Assembly: GCA_029260115.1 (NCBI GenBank)
Contig: JAJDDW010000031.1
Location: forward strand, 1 to 38,573
DNA from: Phycisphaerae bacterium
GTDB lineage: Bacteria; Planctomycetota; Phycisphaerae; UBA1845
Length of the DNA stretch: 38,573 nt
Direction: 5' to 3'
Numbering within the stretch: the first letter of the stretch is position 1; every line of letters begins with the position of its first letter. Under the pieces are notes generated by a model. The model saw nothing but the letters and a program-made list of their open reading frames with translations, did no database searches and was not told where the DNA came from. Position numbers and translations under genes: made by a program. This document shows, in pieces, positions 25,950 to 33,841 of the stretch.

Positions 25950-26666
25950 ATGTCAGAGCTTATCACTGTATTTGTCCTGGGGTTATTAAGTTCCGCTCAT
26001 TGCGTGGGCATGTGCGGAGGCTTCGCCGCAGCGATTTCCGCCACCGGGCAACCAGTCTGGCCGATGCTCTCTCGTCAGCTAGTTTACAGCGCCGGGCGAA
26101 TGTCGACCTATGCCTTCCTCGGCGCGGTTGGTGGCGCCGCAGGCTTATTCCTCGCGCAGTACAACACATCCCTTGTAAATGTTCAACGAGTATTTTCAAT
26201 TCTAGCCGGCGTAATCATGATAATCATCGGAGCGTCCATATTGGGTTTGTTTCGTCTGTCTTTGCTGTCCAAGCTCGGACTTGAAACACTCTTCGCACCG
26301 ATGTTTCGCCAGTTTCTAAATGCCAGAAGCACGGGCGGGTTTTTTCTCGCAGGACTAGCCAACGGTTTTCTGCCCTGCGGTTTAGTCTACGCCTTCTTAG
26401 CGAAAGCCGTAGCCAGTGCCAGTGTCGGGCGCGGTGCCGTGTTGATGTTCGCATTTGGCCTGGGCACTGTGCCAGCGATGGTCGCTATCGGTTGTGGCAG
26501 TGCAATGTTAAGTCGCCATGCCCGTTACCGCGTGTTTCAATTCGCCGCGTGCATGGTAATCGTCGTGGGAGTAGTAACGATTGGCCGGGCGGTCCCGCTT
26601 GGCGGTGAGACAAGTTGTTGCGATGAGGCCGCTGCTTCTATCACTGATGCGGATTTGCCTTCGTGA
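25950..26666 (+). CDS. TauE/DsbD_2-like membrane protein, probable metal handling for oxidase assembly
   Basis: About 238 residues with six hydrophobic helices. The N-terminal motif HCVGMCGGF and a later GLANGFLPCGLVYAFL are signatures of the DsbD_2/UreH-like sulfite-exporter superfamily members that often sit beside cbb3 operons and are linked to copper supply or cytochrome assembly. The conserved cysteines and histidine are suited to metal or thiol chemistry. The C-terminus has SCCDEAAAS. The frame can be opened from a TTG at 25884, but the ATG at 25950 gives a normal membrane-protein N-terminus. It is 69 bases after the 54-residue gene and is the last gene of the operon, meeting a convergent glycosyltransferase gene 18 bases later. 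Confidence 0.8.
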   Translation: MSELITVFVLGLLSSAHCVGMCGGFAAAISATGQPVWPMLSRQLVYSAGRMSTYAFLGAVGGAAGLFLAQYNTSLVNVQRVFSILAGVIMIIIGASILGLFRLSLLSKLGLETLFAPMFRQFLNARSTGGFFLAGLANGFLPCGLVYAFLAKAVASASVGRGAVLMFAFGLGTVPAMVAIGCGSAMLSRHARYRVFQFAACMVIVVGVVTIGRAVPLGGETSCCDEAAASITDADLPS

Positions 26667-26684
26667 ACATTAACGCTCGTTACA

Positions 26685-28187
26685 TTAAGACGTGGTGGGT
26701 GTCTGCGATTCATCAGGCCGGACTATCGGATGCTTAGCCCGAATATTGGGCGTAACGGTTGTCGATGCTTGGCGCAACACTCGGCCTCGCGGAGTCTCAT
26801 TTTTTGTCACGAGTTGATTGAACAGATCAGCTAACTCCTGAGCGCGATGTTTTCGATCAAATTGGCCAATCGCAGCTTTGGCCTCATCGTTATGCTCGGA
26901 AGAAACATGCATCAGGCTATCCAAAGCTGTAGTTATCCCGTGCACATCATCAGGCCGGCTTGATGCAAAAGTAACTTTCGCTCGACGAAGAATATCGATC
27001 GCAGGGTGATTGTCCGAGGTAAGCGCTAGCACGGGTTTTCGCATGGCAAGATATTCGAAAAGTTTGTTAGGAATTTGCAAGTTAGTACTTGCTCCAGTTG
27101 AACCGATTAAAGCCAGTCCATCGGCACCAGCCATGTATCTTAGCGATTCGGAATGGCTCTTTGTCCCAATTACATCAACGACCGAATCAACGCCCAACTC
27201 TTTTGCGATTACCGCCAGTGGTGTGCCGTCGTAACGTGCTGATCCGACAAGCGTTAACTTGAATCGTCTTGCAAGTTCAGGCTTACGTTGGATCAACGCA
27301 TGTATCGCTTTGAAAATAGGCATTGGCGACCGTGGTCCATAAAATTGTCCACAGTGTATGAGCGAAAATATTTCGGTTGAAGTTGTACGAATCGGCGTGA
27401 CATGCCCCATGATATCAGCATCGAACCCGTTTAGAATAGTCACGCATTTATGTTGCAATCGCGGATATCGACTGAGCAAATTTTCTTGAGCAGCCGGGGT
27501 ATTAACGACTATACGATCCGCGTTTTCTAAAACTTTTCTTTCCATGCGTTTTTCAATAAGTCGGTGGAATTGAAATTGTTTATTTGCAAAAGGATTGCCG
27601 CACCAAGGGTCACGAAAATCCGCGATCCATGGAAGCGTCGTCTGACGTTTGATCTCTAATGCAATAAGATGAGCGCTGGCGTAAGGTGATGTTGAATAGA
27701 TCAGGTCGATTGGGCAGTGTTTGATCGCTTCCTTAGCACTGCTTATCGCCGGCAGAATCCAACCGCTTCGAGAATCTGGCAAGTGTAAGAGTCCCGTCCC
27801 CCAATCTTTGATCAGGCTAGCGAACGATCGCGAAATGATCTTATTATTTTCTTGGATTGAGTCACTCAATTCGCGGTCATTGGTATGAAAGTCTTTGATT
27901 CGCGTACGCCGAAAGCCAAGCAATCGCTTGAGTGTCTCCACGCGGTCTTCCCACCGCACGCGATGAATGATCGTTTCACCTGGTATTTGGCTGATGAGTC
28001 GATCATCCACAGGCTCATCTTTCGGCTCGGCTGTAATGACGTTGGCTAGCCAACCTGAATGGGCAAGATGTTTAATGAAGCCGAGCGTGCGAAATGTGCC
28101 GCTACGATTGATTGGTGGGAAGGCGTATGCGATGCACAAAAAGCGCCGCGATATAGACGTAATTGGCTGAGGGGTCGTCGGTAGCAT
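26685..28187 (-). CDS. GT4-family (GT-B fold) glycosyltransferase
   Basis: About 500 residues. The N-terminal half has the AYAFPPINRSGTFR loop and IADFRDPW, and the C-terminal half has ILNGFD, LTLVGSARYDG, GADGLALIGSTG and IPNKLFEYLAMRKPVLAL, the pattern of GT4 retaining glycosyltransferases, where the second Glu-containing loop binds the sugar nucleotide. It probably transfers a sugar to a polysaccharide or other acceptor in the cytoplasm. The ATG at 28187 follows the stop of the GT2 gene by six bases, so the two are cotranscribed. A GTG one codon upstream is an alternative. It is the last gene of the minus-strand set that begins with the cysteine-rich precursor at 33572. Confidence 0.85.
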   Translation of the reverse strand: MLPTTPQPITSISRRFLCIAYAFPPINRSGTFRTLGFIKHLAHSGWLANVITAEPKDEPVDDRLISQIPGETIIHRVRWEDRVETLKRLLGFRRTRIKDFHTNDRELSDSIQENNKIISRSFASLIKDWGTGLLHLPDSRSGWILPAISSAKEAIKHCPIDLIYSTSPYASAHLIALEIKRQTTLPWIADFRDPWCGNPFANKQFQFHRLIEKRMERKVLENADRIVVNTPAAQENLLSRYPRLQHKCVTILNGFDADIMGHVTPIRTTSTEIFSLIHCGQFYGPRSPMPIFKAIHALIQRKPELARRFKLTLVGSARYDGTPLAVIAKELGVDSVVDVIGTKSHSESLRYMAGADGLALIGSTGASTNLQIPNKLFEYLAMRKPVLALTSDNHPAIDILRRAKVTFASSRPDDVHGITTALDSLMHVSSEHNDEAKAAIGQFDRKHRAQELADLFNQLVTKNETPRGRVLRQASTTVTPNIRAKHPIVRPDESQTPTTS

Positions 28188-28193
28188 CACTTG

Positions 28194-29273
28194 TTACGCA
28201 TTTGCCCGCGTCGCCTCAGTGGTACTGCTTCCGGACAAGTACGTTTCCAATCTTAGTTTGTATCGCTCTTGATCATTCCATCGTTGCCAAGAACCTACGG
28301 CGAATCCTGCACAATTGCCCAGCGTGATGATCCACATAACTAACATCGTTAGGATATAGGCGGTGGGGCGTCCAGTTTTATTAGCTATAGCCATTGCCAT
28401 TCGATGATGCGCGTATACGAAGTAGTAGGCAAACATGGCTACCATTGCAACCATCGCCCAAGCCGTCCAGCATGAAGCCACGGCTAAGACCGCGAGACCA
28501 ACTACGTTACGAATAGTGTATAAATATCCCGCAGCATCGATTTGCGTGTGCCCTCGTCCCGTTCCGTAATGGTAGAATTGTTTAGCTACCGCACGAAAGC
28601 TAGTCCGTGGTCGCCAATCAACTTTAGCATCATGGGCGAATTCAAAATGTCCGCCGAGTGCCCGAACTTTATGATCGAACAGCGTGTCTTCTGAGTAACC
28701 AATCCACTCAGGCCAACCGCCGGTTCGATGCCACAATGATTTTGTAAAGGCCATGGACCGTGCAGACGGATTAAATGTCGCAGGGTTGATAGGCTCCAAG
28801 GCTCCGCGCATCGTTGCTAGGCCAACAACGCATTCCAGTAGTGTTTGCGAAGCGATCTCATAATGGCCAGCGACTGCATCGACGTTTTCTTTTTCTTCAA
28901 AGGGTTTAATCAGGTTAGCCAGCCAATCGGGTCGCGCTTTGCAACCAGCGTCGATTGACGCAATCACGATAGATTGTGCGGCCCGCGTACCTATGTTTCG
29001 TCCACTGGCAATGTTCACGCCGTTGGTCGTCATCAGTCGCATCTGTGGGAGCGTCGTGAAAAATTGTCGAATAATCGGAATCGTCGCATCGCTAGACCCG
29101 CCATCAACAATAATTATTTCATCAGGCTGACGTGTCTGGGAGGCTAGCGAACTCAATACCGTCGCACAGCCAACCGGATCGTTACGGACAGTAAGAACTA
29201 CACTAACTGAAACACGTCGGGCAGCCGTACGCGCATAGGATTTCGAGGTCTTAGCGGCGTTACGATGCAACAT
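28194..29273 (-). CDS. GT2-family glycosyltransferase with C-terminal membrane helices
   Basis: A 359-residue protein. The GT-A catalytic domain begins SVSVVLTVRNDPVGCATVL and contains DEIIIVDGGSSDAT, a nucleotide-binding segment NIASGRNIGTRAA, and a SIDAGCKARPDWL segment in place of the metal-binding DxD, as in many GT2 enzymes. SEDTLFDHKV corresponds to the E/D-D acceptor region. Two or three C-terminal transmembrane helices (about 255-320) anchor it in the membrane. An AAGG ribosome binding site is eight bases before the ATG. It is 179 bases downstream of the nucleotidyltransferase gene, a gap that holds a short direct repeat. The acceptor is unknown. Confidence 0.85.
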   Translation of the reverse strand: MLHRNAAKTSKSYARTAARRVSVSVVLTVRNDPVGCATVLSSLASQTRQPDEIIIVDGGSSDATIPIIRQFFTTLPQMRLMTTNGVNIASGRNIGTRAAQSIVIASIDAGCKARPDWLANLIKPFEEKENVDAVAGHYEIASQTLLECVVGLATMRGALEPINPATFNPSARSMAFTKSLWHRTGGWPEWIGYSEDTLFDHKVRALGGHFEFAHDAKVDWRPRTSFRAVAKQFYHYGTGRGHTQIDAAGYLYTIRNVVGLAVLAVASCWTAWAMVAMVAMFAYYFVYAHHRMAMAIANKTGRPTAYILTMLVMWIITLGNCAGFAVGSWQRWNDQERYKLRLETYLSGSSTTEATRANA

Positions 29274-29309
29274 GATTCGATTACCTTTGTCTTACGAGTT
29301 TGTTAAAAA

Positions 29310-29347
29310 CAACGCAAGTTGCAACCAACGCAAGTTGCAACCAACGC
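29310..29347. repeat. tandem direct repeat of a 16-bp unit
   Basis: CAACGCAAGTTGCAAC occurs at 29310-29325 and again at 29326-29341, followed by a partial copy CAACGC. It lies just upstream of the GT2 start in the only sizeable gap of the minus-strand set, so it could be a regulator binding site or simple slippage. Confidence 0.7.
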
Positions 29348-29452
29348 GATTAGCTACGATACCTGCCATATCGGAAGGTAATCAGCGTGAATCAAGAACA
29401 TTATCGGGCGAATTGAATGTTTCCAATTCGGATCGCGAACTTCGAACGCAGG

Positions 29453-30595
29453 CTAAAAAACGAGTCGTCGAAAACCGTTTCGCAAAGGTCGCAAGGCCAA
29501 GCGTCCGCCACGCCATAGATGAGCTACCCCGCGCCAGCCGGTATGCCGATAGGGGTAAATCTCAGCCAAATGGCTCGTGGCTGGTAACAGAAAATTACGG
29601 GCATAGCCTAGTCGGAATCGAACGCCAGGCGTTGTCAGCAAATCTACCAGCAGATGTCCAATCGGATGGCTCGCATCGCGTGGCGTATGCCAAAGCGCAA
29701 GCCGGTCCTTCCAGCTCGATTTCATGCCTGCTAGCGATTCTCGAAAAGATGCAGGTACAAACTGCCACCAAATAGACTCAGCTACACGGATCGCACGGCG
29801 CACGGGTGCGACAAGGTGCCAGTCTTTGGCACGTTCCAAGACAAGCGTCCAATTCATATCTTGCGTATAACACTCACACCATCGCTTCAAATCATATAGC
29901 CACATGAGCCTAGAGCATTCATGGAAGGCGGCATGGGCGGCCAGGTGAATCAGCATGGTCTCCGCACATGGGACTAACGCTGAAGCTTGGCCAACCTTCA
30001 CACTGCGCGCGTCGTTCCAGAATTGATCCTCTGGAATCAATTGTGCATACCGCGTAGGCCGAAACGGTCTAACATGGACATCCAACCGGATAGGGTTCGG
30101 GCCGGCAGAAATAAACTCCGACTCATAGTAATACGTGGGGAAATGGTCCTCGTGTACCAAGTCCATGCCTTGCGAGCATCCCAACTTCTCCAGCAGCGAC
30201 GTGCCTGCTTCAATGTCTTTCGCTTTCAATAATAGGTCCACATCGCTCATTGGCCGAAGGTCAGGACGCTCGTAAAGTTGTCCATACATCGCGGCTCCTT
30301 TGAGCAGCATGACATCAATACCAGCTTCATTAAATCCCGCAAGGATCGTCTCAAGTTTACTTCGTAGATTCAGATTGTGCGTAGCCACGTGATAGGCGGA
30401 TTGCTTTAACAAAGCTGCACAGCTTAGCGGCAGGTTAATATTCGACTGCGTAGCATGTTCCAAAGCTACACCCGCAAAACCCAATGCTGATGCATCTTGG
30501 GCAAAATTATGCCATTGAGCCTCGGTAGTTAGTTGGTCACCTGCATGGCTACTAGATAACCAGCGAGTGACGGTAGTATGATTGCGTATCTTCAT
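29453..30595 (-). CDS. nucleotidyltransferase family protein (NTP_transf_5-like)
   Basis: A 380-residue protein. The diagnostic segment is VMLLKGAAMYGQLYERPDLR followed by PMSDVDLLL, i.e. KG at the nucleotide site and D-x-D for metal binding, the pattern of the NTP_transf_5 family. Members frequently accompany HprK-related kinases and PqqD-like proteins in lasso-peptide and exopolysaccharide loci. Later features (HLAAHAAF, LMWLYDLKRW) are also typical. It is 48 bases downstream of the HprK-like gene on the same strand. What it nucleotidylates is unknown; the peptide encoded at the head of the operon is one candidate, by inference. Confidence 0.85.
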   Translation of the reverse strand: MKIRNHTTVTRWLSSSHAGDQLTTEAQWHNFAQDASALGFAGVALEHATQSNINLPLSCAALLKQSAYHVATHNLNLRSKLETILAGFNEAGIDVMLLKGAAMYGQLYERPDLRPMSDVDLLLKAKDIEAGTSLLEKLGCSQGMDLVHEDHFPTYYYESEFISAGPNPIRLDVHVRPFRPTRYAQLIPEDQFWNDARSVKVGQASALVPCAETMLIHLAAHAAFHECSRLMWLYDLKRWCECYTQDMNWTLVLERAKDWHLVAPVRRAIRVAESIWWQFVPASFRESLAGMKSSWKDRLALWHTPRDASHPIGHLLVDLLTTPGVRFRLGYARNFLLPATSHLAEIYPYRHTGWRGVAHLWRGGRLALRPLRNGFRRLVF

Positions 30596-30643
30596 AGCGC
30601 GCCTATTCCATAGCGACAGTCTAACATGTGCCAGATAAATCTA

Positions 30644-31543
30644 TTACGCACTTTGCGCATGAGCCATGAGTCTTCCGTGGACCAAAGCATCAACGAGATC
30701 ACAACTCTGTTGGATTTCGCCAGTGTTTAGTCGGTGGCATGTCACGTTACGAATCATTCCTGACAACACATCCAGCGGAATCGACGAACAGCCGAGCAAA
30801 TTAAAACAAACTTTATGAAGTTCAAAGACCGCCTCCGCGCGATGCATGGGGACCAGTTGCGGCTGGGCATTCTTCACATAATGCGGAAAGATCACATGGC
30901 GAATCGGACATGATGTCCCTAGTGCGTCGCTGCGAATATCGAGCGGACGAACATACCGAACGTATCCTTTCGCACCTTTGAGATAGTGTCCTTTCCCATG
31001 ATATGGCACGCCGAGAGATTCGATAACTTCATACCCCGGCCTTTTTATGCAAATCGCTCGCGGGTATGGATGCAGTTCACGTGACTTCACATCGATCAGC
31101 GCAAATTCGTCGCTTAAATATTTCCAGCCGCGTGAGAGCAGTGCTGTAGACAGGGTTGATTTTCCACTTCCCGAATGAGCGGCTAGGATGATACCCTGGT
31201 CTCCCACTTGCATTGACGCAGCATGAAGTTGTAAGAGGTTCGGGATTAGGCGAGGCAATTCCCAGTTGACACACCATTCCACGCACGGCAACAATTCCCC
31301 TTTGTGTGCAGGTTCAAAGTGAAGTTGGCCATTGACCGACACATTAAATCTGGGACGATGTCGTAACGTAAATGGCTTGCGTTCTACCTCGATTTCTATA
31401 GTCGGATTGGGACGCGTATTCGTGCGGGCATATCCGTAAAGCGAATCGTACGTTTTTACGATGCTTCGGACTGATGTCCGCAACGTGACAGGCACCACAC
31501 CAATTTGATAATGTCTTTCGAAAGTGTTACGCCAAGGTATCAT
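30644..31543 (-). CDS. HprK-related kinase (HprK-rel-A type)
   Basis: About 299 residues. An N-terminal domain is followed by LPCVEWCVNWELPR, then LLQLHAASMQVGDQGIILAA and the P-loop HSGSGKST at about 123-130, then WKYLSDEFALID, the typical segment with the catalytic acidic residues. This matches HprK-related kinases that occur with PqqD-like proteins rather than HPr kinase of sugar regulation, since no HPr or PTS gene is nearby. In paeninodin-type lasso clusters such kinases phosphorylate the C-terminal Ser of the peptide. The frame starts with a TTG at 31579, but AGGA nine bases before the ATG at 31543 supports the shorter start, 25 bases after the PqqD gene. Its target is inferred, not shown. 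Confidence 0.85.
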   Translation of the reverse strand: MIPWRNTFERHYQIGVVPVTLRTSVRSIVKTYDSLYGYARTNTRPNPTIEIEVERKPFTLRHRPRFNVSVNGQLHFEPAHKGELLPCVEWCVNWELPRLIPNLLQLHAASMQVGDQGIILAAHSGSGKSTLSTALLSRGWKYLSDEFALIDVKSRELHPYPRAICIKRPGYEVIESLGVPYHGKGHYLKGAKGYVRYVRPLDIRSDALGTSCPIRHVIFPHYVKNAQPQLVPMHRAEAVFELHKVCFNLLGCSSIPLDVLSGMIRNVTCHRLNTGEIQQSCDLVDALVHGRLMAHAQSA

Positions 31544-31568
31544 AAAATTGGATCCTGTAATGAATGAC

Positions 31569-31874
31569 TTACTCGTCAATCACGAGTTGTAAGTCCTTCA
31601 GCTCTTTGAGAACCCTTTCGACATGGGCATGCGCGTCTTCCGAGTGGACGTCAAAAGTATCAATCATCCGAGTGACCACTTCCTCCACCTTTTGGTTAGG
31701 TTCACATGCTTCCCATATAGCCAGTGCCGTTTCATTAAAGTGATGCGTGTTCGCAGTGACCGCATCAAACACTAACGCATCGCCATCCACACAATGAATG
31801 GTTAGATCGTCACGCCTACGCGGCATCCTTTCATCAGTTTTATGACTACCTAATGCGTGATATTCTTGCGTCAT
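31569..31874 (-). CDS. PqqD-like peptide-recognition (RRE) protein
   Basis: A 101-residue protein. The core from PRRRDDLTIHCVDGDALVF through HHFNETALAIWEAC to a C-terminal helix of heptads (VERVLKELKDLQLVIDE) has the size and pattern of PqqD and related RiPP recognition elements: three beta strands plus a winged helix, with the conserved N-E-x-A-x-x-I-W motif. PqqD-like proteins bind the leader of a precursor peptide and hand it to modifying enzymes. GGAG nine bases before the ATG gives a good ribosome binding site. It lies between the VKOR-fusion and kinase genes, 27 and 25 bases apart, so it is within the same operon. Confidence 0.85.
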   Translation of the reverse strand: MTQEYHALGSHKTDERMPRRRDDLTIHCVDGDALVFDAVTANTHHFNETALAIWEACEPNQKVEEVVTRMIDTFDVHSEDAHAHVERVLKELKDLQLVIDE

Positions 31875-31901
31875 TAAAAAAGTCTCCGCAGCAGTCGCAG
31901 G

Positions 31902-33296
31902 CTAGTGGTCCAGTGTAGCATATGCTTGGGCAGTCATCTCTTGAGCTATAGCCTTCCAAAATACTTCGCTATTTAGGCACAGCGCCGGAACCCGTCGCCC
32001 ATTGAGATACGCCGCTGGCGCGCTTTCCACACTCAGTTGCTTCGCCAAAATCCTATCTGTTTCGATCATCTTGGTAACATCTGGTCCATCCATGCGGGCC
32101 AACAATTCCGTCTGGTTTAATCCGATGGAAGTAGCCATGCGGGCAATATCTGCGCGGGTGTGATGGCCACGGTTAACCAGTAGTTTTGTTCGCATAGCCG
32201 CGAAAGCCTGAAAACCACCCTGGACATAAGCTGCGACAGCCGCCTGGCATGAGACATTCTCAGTCGCTGTGCTTATACCTGCCAATTTCGATTGATCCTC
32301 AGCCGTTTGTGGCGTACTGATCGGTAAATGGTGGAAGTCTATGTTAATATGACTACCAAATGCATCACGAACGTGTCCGCCTAAAGTCGCTTCAAAGCAT
32401 CGCGATAAACGACTTTCGTAATTGGTAAATACTGATAATTGTGCCTCGTTATTACTTTCCACCGAAGCCGTGAGGCGATCATCGTTAGCTTCTGTAATCG
32501 CAGAGTTCAGAGGCTGAGCGTAGAACTCACGCAGCACATAAGATGGGTCGTCCTGTAAAGCGCCAGTGAGTTTCTCAAGTACGGCATGCCGTCGCCAAAA
32601 GTGACGAGCGGATGTCGTTGCGTCGAAGTATAGCCAAGCACCTAACCCTACAAGAGCAATTGACATAGCCGTCATGGCTGGCGACAGGCCAAAGTGAGTT
32701 TGTAATTGGATTTGTGCGGCGCTAAATTTCGGCGTCTCTGAACGAACCAGGCTTTGTCGAAGCCAAATAATTAAGGCGAAAATGATGGCGTTAGCGGCAT
32801 GTGCTAATAGGCAATCAATACACCAACCATGCGGCGTCTTAGCCATGATGGCTAGCCAGAAGAAGGACGCGAGCATTGCACACGATTGGGCAAAAAGCGT
32901 AACCGTCCATAGGCGGCGCGTCCATCGCAGCGGCGTAGGCTGAAGTATAAACCAGAGAATAACTGCCATGAAATAAATCGCGCCGATGAGTGACGCGGGG
33001 ACTAGGATCTGGCGTTTTCCAACGAAAAAATCGAACGATCCCCAGCGGCTTGACGTCACGGCCCCGCATGATGATGTGCTTGCTGTCGACGTAACACAAG
33101 GCATCGCGAGTAGCGTGGCATTTTCAGTATTCACTTGCCAACCGCCATCATGAATTTTTACGAGCGAACCACATATCCAAACGCCAGCTCCAGCAATAAG
33201 CAAGATAGCATAAGACAGTAGCTTGGCCTTTTGTGAAGCCAAGAATTGGATGAATTCGCTTATGCGCGTTTTCGGGGTAGTGTTGAATACATTCAT
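31902..33296 (-). CDS. VKOR-thioredoxin-fold fusion, disulfide-forming membrane protein with a serine-substituted thioredoxin motif
   Basis: About 464 residues. The N-terminal half has about five transmembrane helices with the VKOR pattern: a periplasmic loop with two cysteines (MPCVTSTASTSSCGAV) then SSRWGSF, and a second CxxC (WCIDC) at the end of a later helix. Bacterial VKOR oxidises quinone-linked cysteines and drives disulfide formation. The C-terminal half is DsbA/thioredoxin-like (SVFTNY, then ESRLS at 294-298, IDFHHLPI, a helical insert, and ESAPAAYLNG with the cis-Pro). The usual CPYC becomes SRLS (Ser295 and Ser298), so the redox pair is gone, although a Cys remains at 300. The gene starts 15 bases after the cysteine-rich precursor, which is the likely substrate. 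Confidence 0.85.
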   Translation of the reverse strand: MNVFNTTPKTRISEFIQFLASQKAKLLSYAILLIAGAGVWICGSLVKIHDGGWQVNTENATLLAMPCVTSTASTSSCGAVTSSRWGSFDFFVGKRQILVPASLIGAIYFMAVILWFILQPTPLRWTRRLWTVTLFAQSCAMLASFFWLAIMAKTPHGWCIDCLLAHAANAIIFALIIWLRQSLVRSETPKFSAAQIQLQTHFGLSPAMTAMSIALVGLGAWLYFDATTSARHFWRRHAVLEKLTGALQDDPSYVLREFYAQPLNSAITEANDDRLTASVESNNEAQLSVFTNYESRLSRCFEATLGGHVRDAFGSHINIDFHHLPISTPQTAEDQSKLAGISTATENVSCQAAVAAYVQGGFQAFAAMRTKLLVNRGHHTRADIARMATSIGLNQTELLARMDGPDVTKMIETDRILAKQLSVESAPAAYLNGRRVPALCLNSEVFWKAIAQEMTAQAYATLDH

Positions 33297-33311
33297 CACT
33301 TGTCCAGTCCT

Positions 33312-33572
33312 TTAAGTACAAGTAAATGCAGTGCAGCTTAACCCGTTGCAACAAGGTTCTTGAGCTCCAGGAGCGCACGCATGGCCAACGGGGTAGCAAC
33401 TATGTACATATGCCATAGCATCTTGAGCGAAAAAAGTAGAGATAACCGGCGCGACGAATGCGAGCTTGATGCCCGCGCGAACAACATCCCGTCTGCTCTT
33501 CTGCTTAGCAGAGGCTAAGCTTTCAGCATCGTTGGTATTGTCAGTGAGACCTTCAGTGTCGCCGTTTTTCAT
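33312..33572 (-). CDS. precursor of a six-cysteine knottin-like secreted peptide with a twin-arginine-like leader
   Basis: An 86-residue protein. The first 26 residues are polar. SRRDVVRAGIKLAF (Arg27-Arg28) and a short hydrophobic stretch VAPVISTFFAQDAMA follow, ending in an A-x-A signal-peptidase site after Ala54. The mature 32 residues hold six cysteines at 59, 66, 74, 75, 80 and 85, spaced C-x6-C-x7-CC-x4-C-x4-C, the classic inhibitor-cystine-knot spacing. There are no Lys or Arg residues in the core, and it ends in Thr. SRRDVVR loosely fits the Tat motif S-R-R-x-phi-phi-K. It is the first gene of the minus-strand set, 15 bases before a disulfide-forming VKOR fusion and two genes before a PqqD-like peptide-binding protein. 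That makes it the natural substrate, though the leader region recognised is unknown. The ribosome binding site is weak (GGTGG). Confidence 0.8.
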   Translation of the reverse strand: MKNGDTEGLTDNTNDAESLASAKQKSRRDVVRAGIKLAFVAPVISTFFAQDAMAYVHSCYPVGHACAPGAQEPCCNGLSCTAFTCT

Positions 33573-33841
33573 CTTGTACGCACCACCGATTAAACTACTC
33601 AGGACCGATGTTCTATCGGACGGTCTTGCAGAAGAGTGAAATTATCGGAGGTACATAGCTGGCGTGGCAATTAGAGGAGTGAGAATCTTAGACTGGACTG
33701 ATGAGGTGAGAAAACGCCATTTCCAGCCATTAGCGACCATTTTTGTACATGAAGCCACAGTTCGTTCGTGTACACGCCTAGTGCGCACGAATATGCCAAA
33801 ACTTCCGCATTGAATTCCATGGTTTTCTGTGGCCAGCACGT

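Noticed and set aside
29272..29775. 167-codon plus-strand open frame over the end of the nucleotidyltransferase gene
   Set aside because: Most of it is antisense to a gene with clear NTP_transf_5 motifs, and the rest is the repeat region.
26685..31874. Standard lasso-peptide cluster
   Set aside because: PqqD-like, kinase and nucleotidyltransferase genes are present, but there is no Asn-synthetase-like cyclase, no leader protease and no lasso-type precursor.
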